In this document: positions 61,635 to 64,000 of the stretch, piece by piece | How the letters are laid out: every line of letters begins with the position of its first letter | How positions within the stretch are numbered: the stretch's first letter is position 1 | Assembly (NCBI RefSeq): GCF_009664975.1 | Contig: NZ_WJXB01000008.1 | Location: 62,001 to 126,000, forward strand | Direction of reading: 5' to 3' | Source of the DNA: Paenibacillus monticola | Lineage (GTDB): Bacteria > Bacillota > Bacilli > Paenibacillales > Paenibacillaceae | DNA length: 64,000 nt | The notes under the pieces: model-generated | Told to the model about the DNA's origin: nothing | Database searches by the model: none | What the model saw: the letters and a program-made list of their open reading frames with translations, nothing else | Made by a program: the position numbers and the translations under genes

Positions 61635-62396
61635 CTAGGAATTGCGGCGCGGCTTCCAGCGGACTAGCCATTTCTCCAGCAAGGCAATGATCGCAAAGAG
61701 CACCAGACTAAGCAGTACAATAATAACAATAGCGACGAACATCCGGTCCGTATGGTAGGCTGATTTCTGCAGAAGCATATAATACCCGATTCCCTTGTCT
61801 GCACCAATCCATTCGGCGACCACTGCGCCCATTACCGCATAGGTAGCGGATATTTTCACACCGGAGAATAGCGATGGCAACGATGAAGGCAGCTCCAGCT
61901 TGGTGAAGATTTGCCACTTGCCTGCACCGGCCATTTTCATATAATTCAGCATAATCCCGTCACTTTGCGCTAAGCCACTCATTGTAGCCACAGCTACCGG
62001 GAAGAAGCAGACCAGAGTAATTAAGATTATCTTTGGCAGCAGGCCGAAGCCGAACCAGATGACAAGCAGCGGTGCAAGCGCAATGGAGGGAACATTCTGG
62101 CTGAGAATCAGCAGCGGATAAAAAGCGCGTCTAGTCCAAGGCAACAGATGCAGCAGCAGCGCAATGATAAGACCTACCGCGGTACCAATTGGAAAGCCGA
62201 TCAGGGTCAGCCGTAGCGTAGCCAGAGTATGGACCCAAATCCCAGTAGCGTTAGCATTGAACTCACGAATGATGTCCGTGGGACTCGGCAGAATCCAAGC
62301 TTCGACATGGAATAGGGAAACCGCCAGCTGCCATCCCGTTAACAAGAATATGACCGCCACAAGAGGCGGCCATAATTGCTTCCAAGTTGATCTCAC
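61635..62396 (-). CDS. thiX: ABC transporter permease for thiamine precursor uptake (ThiX-like)
   Basis: 253 residues with about six transmembrane segments and EAA-type loop YMKMAGAGKWQIFTKLELPS. BPD_transp_1 family of the SsuC/TauC/ThiX group. Overlaps the upstream thiamine-binding gene by 4 bp. Partners are the binding protein at 62724 and the ATPase at 60766. Confidence 0.92.
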   Translation of the reverse strand: MRSTWKQLWPPLVAVIFLLTGWQLAVSLFHVEAWILPSPTDIIREFNANATGIWVHTLATLRLTLIGFPIGTAVGLIIALLLHLLPWTRRAFYPLLILSQNVPSIALAPLLVIWFGFGLLPKIILITLVCFFPVAVATMSGLAQSDGIMLNYMKMAGAGKWQIFTKLELPSSLPSLFSGVKISATYAVMGAVVAEWIGADKGIGYYMLLQKSAYHTDRMFVAIVIIVLLSLVLFAIIALLEKWLVRWKPRRNS

Positions 62397-62686
62397 GGCC
62401 GATATTTCTCCGTCAGCTTCTCCATACTGATGCCATTCGGGTTATGGGCAATCTTGATCTGTGAAATGATGCTGGGGCTGCCAGCTGCGACCAACGCTTC
62501 ATGCATCTGGCGCACAATCTCCAGCAGCTCTGTAAGTTCGCCTTCCATCGTGGTATCCAGCGGATTCACCTGATGCTTCACGCCGGATTTCTGAATAACC
62601 TCAATCGCTGTATCTACATACGGGATGGAATCCTCACCGTTCGGAGTCTTGGGGATAACCTGAATGCTTAATAGTGTATTTGCCAT
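62393..62686 (-). CDS. MTH1187/YkoF-like thiamine-binding protein
   Basis: 97 residues, small ferredoxin-like fold protein: LSIQVIPKTPNGEDSIPYVD, HQVNPLDTTMEGE, MHEALVAAGSPSI. The family (formerly DUF77) includes proteins that bind thiamine or its pyrimidine in the cytoplasm. It is inserted between the binding-protein and permease genes of the operon, which supports a role in handling the imported compound. Confidence 0.88.
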   Translation of the reverse strand: MANTLLSIQVIPKTPNGEDSIPYVDTAIEVIQKSGVKHQVNPLDTTMEGELTELLEIVRQMHEALVAAGSPSIISQIKIAHNPNGISMEKLTEKYRP

Positions 62687-62723
62687 GATTGTATCAACCT
62701 TTCCGTTTTGTATTTATCGTTCA

Positions 62724-63785
62724 CTATTCAGTGGGTAGATAATCATTCGTAAACGTGCTGGCGACTTCCAGCGGCTTATCCAGCAGCTTCAGACCGTACA
62801 TCCAGTCGGCGTAATTCTGCCACACTTCAGCCTTCTGCTCACCCCAACGGGCGGCATCGTCCTGGTATTTCGGGCTAAGCCATTTCTGGCTGGCCAGAAC
62901 CAGCTTAGGGTCCAGATCAGGCACGGCTTTACTTAGGATGGCGGCCGCTTCTTCAGGCTTATCAATGGCATATTGATAACCTTTCGACGTAGCCTTCAGG
63001 AATGCCTTCACTATTTCTGGCTGATCGGCAATCTCTTTCTCACTTGTAGTTAGTACAGGTGTGTAATAATCCAATTGCGGTGCATAATCCTTCAAGTAGA
63101 GCATATCTATGGGCTCGCCGCGTAGCTCGGCTTCGATGCCGGTCCAGGCATAGAAGATCCAGGCGAAATCAATATCACGTTTCACGGCGGTGAAGAAATC
63201 GGCTTCCCCGATGTTCACCAGCTTAACCTTTTTCACATCCCCGCCTTCCGGGTCCATGATTGCTTTCATAGCTGCTTCTTCGGCAGGAGAACCCCAGCCA
63301 CCGTAGGTTTTACCTTCAAAATCCTTCGGAGACTTAATGTTGCGATCCTTGGGTGCGGCGAATCCGGAAGTATTATGCTGGATAATGGCGGCGATAGAGA
63401 CGAGTGGCACTCCTTGCAGGCGAGCTAAGGTCAGACTTTCTTGGGCACCAATGCCAAAGGCTGCCTCACCGGAGGTCACCATTGTATCGGCACCAGCGGC
63501 ACCTGGCTGCACAATTTCTACATCCAGACCTTCTTCGGCGTAATATCCAAGATCTTTGGCTGCATACAGACCAGTATGGTTCGTATTGGGTGTCCAGTCG
63601 AGCGCGATCTTAATCTTGGTAAGTTCTTTTGGTGCATCCGTGGCAACTGCAGTTGCTTCAGGAGCAGCACCGTTACTTCCTGTAGCATTCTTGTTGCCGG
63701 AATTCCCATTATTACTGCCGCAACCTGCAATGGCGATGATCAGCAGGCAGCTTAGGCCCAGCGTTAGTCCTTTTTTGACTCCCAT
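62724..63785 (-). CDS. thiY: ThiY-like solute-binding lipoprotein (NMT1/THI5 family)
   Basis: 353 residues. Lipoprotein signal with lipobox IAGC (Cys near 22), Asn/Gly-rich linker, then LDWTPNTNHTGLYAAKDLGY of the NMT1/THI5-like family. ThiY binds N-formyl-4-amino-5-aminomethyl-2-methylpyrimidine, a thiamine breakdown product salvaged for HMP. AAAGGAGA lies nine bases before ATG 63785. First gene behind the TPP riboswitch. Confidence 0.92.
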   Translation of the reverse strand: MGVKKGLTLGLSCLLIIAIAGCGSNNGNSGNKNATGSNGAAPEATAVATDAPKELTKIKIALDWTPNTNHTGLYAAKDLGYYAEEGLDVEIVQPGAAGADTMVTSGEAAFGIGAQESLTLARLQGVPLVSIAAIIQHNTSGFAAPKDRNIKSPKDFEGKTYGGWGSPAEEAAMKAIMDPEGGDVKKVKLVNIGEADFFTAVKRDIDFAWIFYAWTGIEAELRGEPIDMLYLKDYAPQLDYYTPVLTTSEKEIADQPEIVKAFLKATSKGYQYAIDKPEEAAAILSKAVPDLDPKLVLASQKWLSPKYQDDAARWGEQKAEVWQNYADWMYGLKLLDKPLEVASTFTNDYLPTE

Positions 63786-63851
63786 GTTTCTTCTCTCCTT
63801 TATCTGGTAACGAAAGACCCGGCTTCATATTGATTCCGAAATATCCCATAA

Positions 63852-63879
63852 CAAAAAGCGCCCCGATGATCGGGACGCT
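63852..63879 (-). terminator. TPP-riboswitch-controlled terminator
   Basis: On the minus strand AGCGTCCCGAT / TCGGGGCGCT hairpin followed by TTTTTG, between the TPP aptamer and thiY. Confidence 0.85.
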
Positions 63880-63927
63880 GGTTTGGCGCAAGATAGTAGA
63901 GGTCAATGAGACCCGAACTAGTGGCTA

Positions 63928-64000
63928 TTCCTACGCTGGCATTATCCAGATCAGGTATAAGGGTCAGTATCTTGTGGGATACAATCTCAGCCAGCCTAAT
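63928..64000 (-). ncRNA. TPP riboswitch (THI box), 5' end beyond window
   Basis: On the minus strand GGCTGAGAT, ACCCTTATACCTGATCTGG and ATAATGCCAGCGTAGGAA are the conserved P2-P5 blocks of the THI element. The 5' P1 strand lies outside the window. It should terminate transcription of the thi operon when TPP is abundant. Confidence 0.93.

Noticed and set aside
1..64000. tRNA, rRNA, prophage and insertion sequences
   Set aside because: No cloverleaf, rRNA core sequence, transposase or phage structural gene was recognised on either strand.

Overview
The window looks like a chromosomal segment of a Paenibacillus-type Firmicute. The support is strong AGGAGG ribosome binding sites with frequent TTG/GTG starts, S-layer-homology (SLH) surface proteins, a SinI/SinR/SipW/TasA biofilm module, riboswitches typical of Bacillales, and rho-independent terminators with T-tracts. 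No rRNA, tRNA, CRISPR array, insertion sequence or prophage was seen.

Layout. 0-5.6 kb: tail of an unknown gene, a formate/nitrite-family channel, a rhodanese divergent from a LysR regulator, a large TPM-domain membrane protein, and a 47-codon gene under a near-consensus Fur box. 5.9-10.2 kb: two cyclic-di-GMP enzymes. 10.4-12.6 kb: a guanine-type purine riboswitch in front of a FAD-dependent oxidoreductase, then a decayed Cache-domain gene. 12.9-16.7 kb: a LytS/LytTR two-component system next to an OFA-family transporter, as in the E. coli pyruvate-responsive YpdAB-YhjX unit. 16.8-19.1 kb: aldo/keto reductase and an SDR-MerR operon with a MerR-type promoter. 19.3-22 kb: SLH/YDG-repeat surface protein. 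22.2-26.4 kb: odhA-odhB. 26.7-30.4 kb: the biofilm switch. 30.5-33.8 kb: aldo/keto reductase and a PadR-controlled drug exporter. 33.9-36.6 kb: DUF5317-like protein, a 36-residue membrane peptide and a GGDEF/HD-GYP enzyme. 36.7-40.6 kb: csoR-copZ-copA-nfrA with two CsoR operators. 40.8-50.3 kb: two ABC permeases, a membrane-fusion protein, a substrate-binding lipoprotein broken by an in-frame stop, a VanRS-like two-component system, and a VanZ/secreted-protein fusion. 50.4-53.1 kb: GH30 glycosidase and its LacI regulator. 53.5-57 kb: Tet(M)-like GTPase, ECF sigma factor and partner. 57.2-60.6 kb: large SLH protein. 60.7-64 kb: TPP-riboswitch-controlled thiamine-precursor ABC operon.

The most striking system is at 26.7-30.4 kb. 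A c-di-GMP-I riboswitch precedes a TTG-started SinI-like antirepressor, convergent to sinR. The adjacent operon (unknown matrix protein, sipW, tasA) has several copies of the SinR box GTTCTTT/AAAGAAC in its promoter. Read together, c-di-GMP could set SinI level, SinI could titrate SinR, and SinR could gate the TasA-type matrix. Three predicted c-di-GMP synthesis or degradation proteins lie within 10-21 kb. A second strong signal is the purine riboswitch at 10.4 kb: it has the guanine-specifying C, yet its terminator overlaps the aptamer as in ON switches. A third is a 56-bp element, about 79% identical, found in front of the ABC operon and again after the VanRS-like pair, suggesting one regulon around that system. 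All functional statements come from reading motifs by eye; no database search was run.
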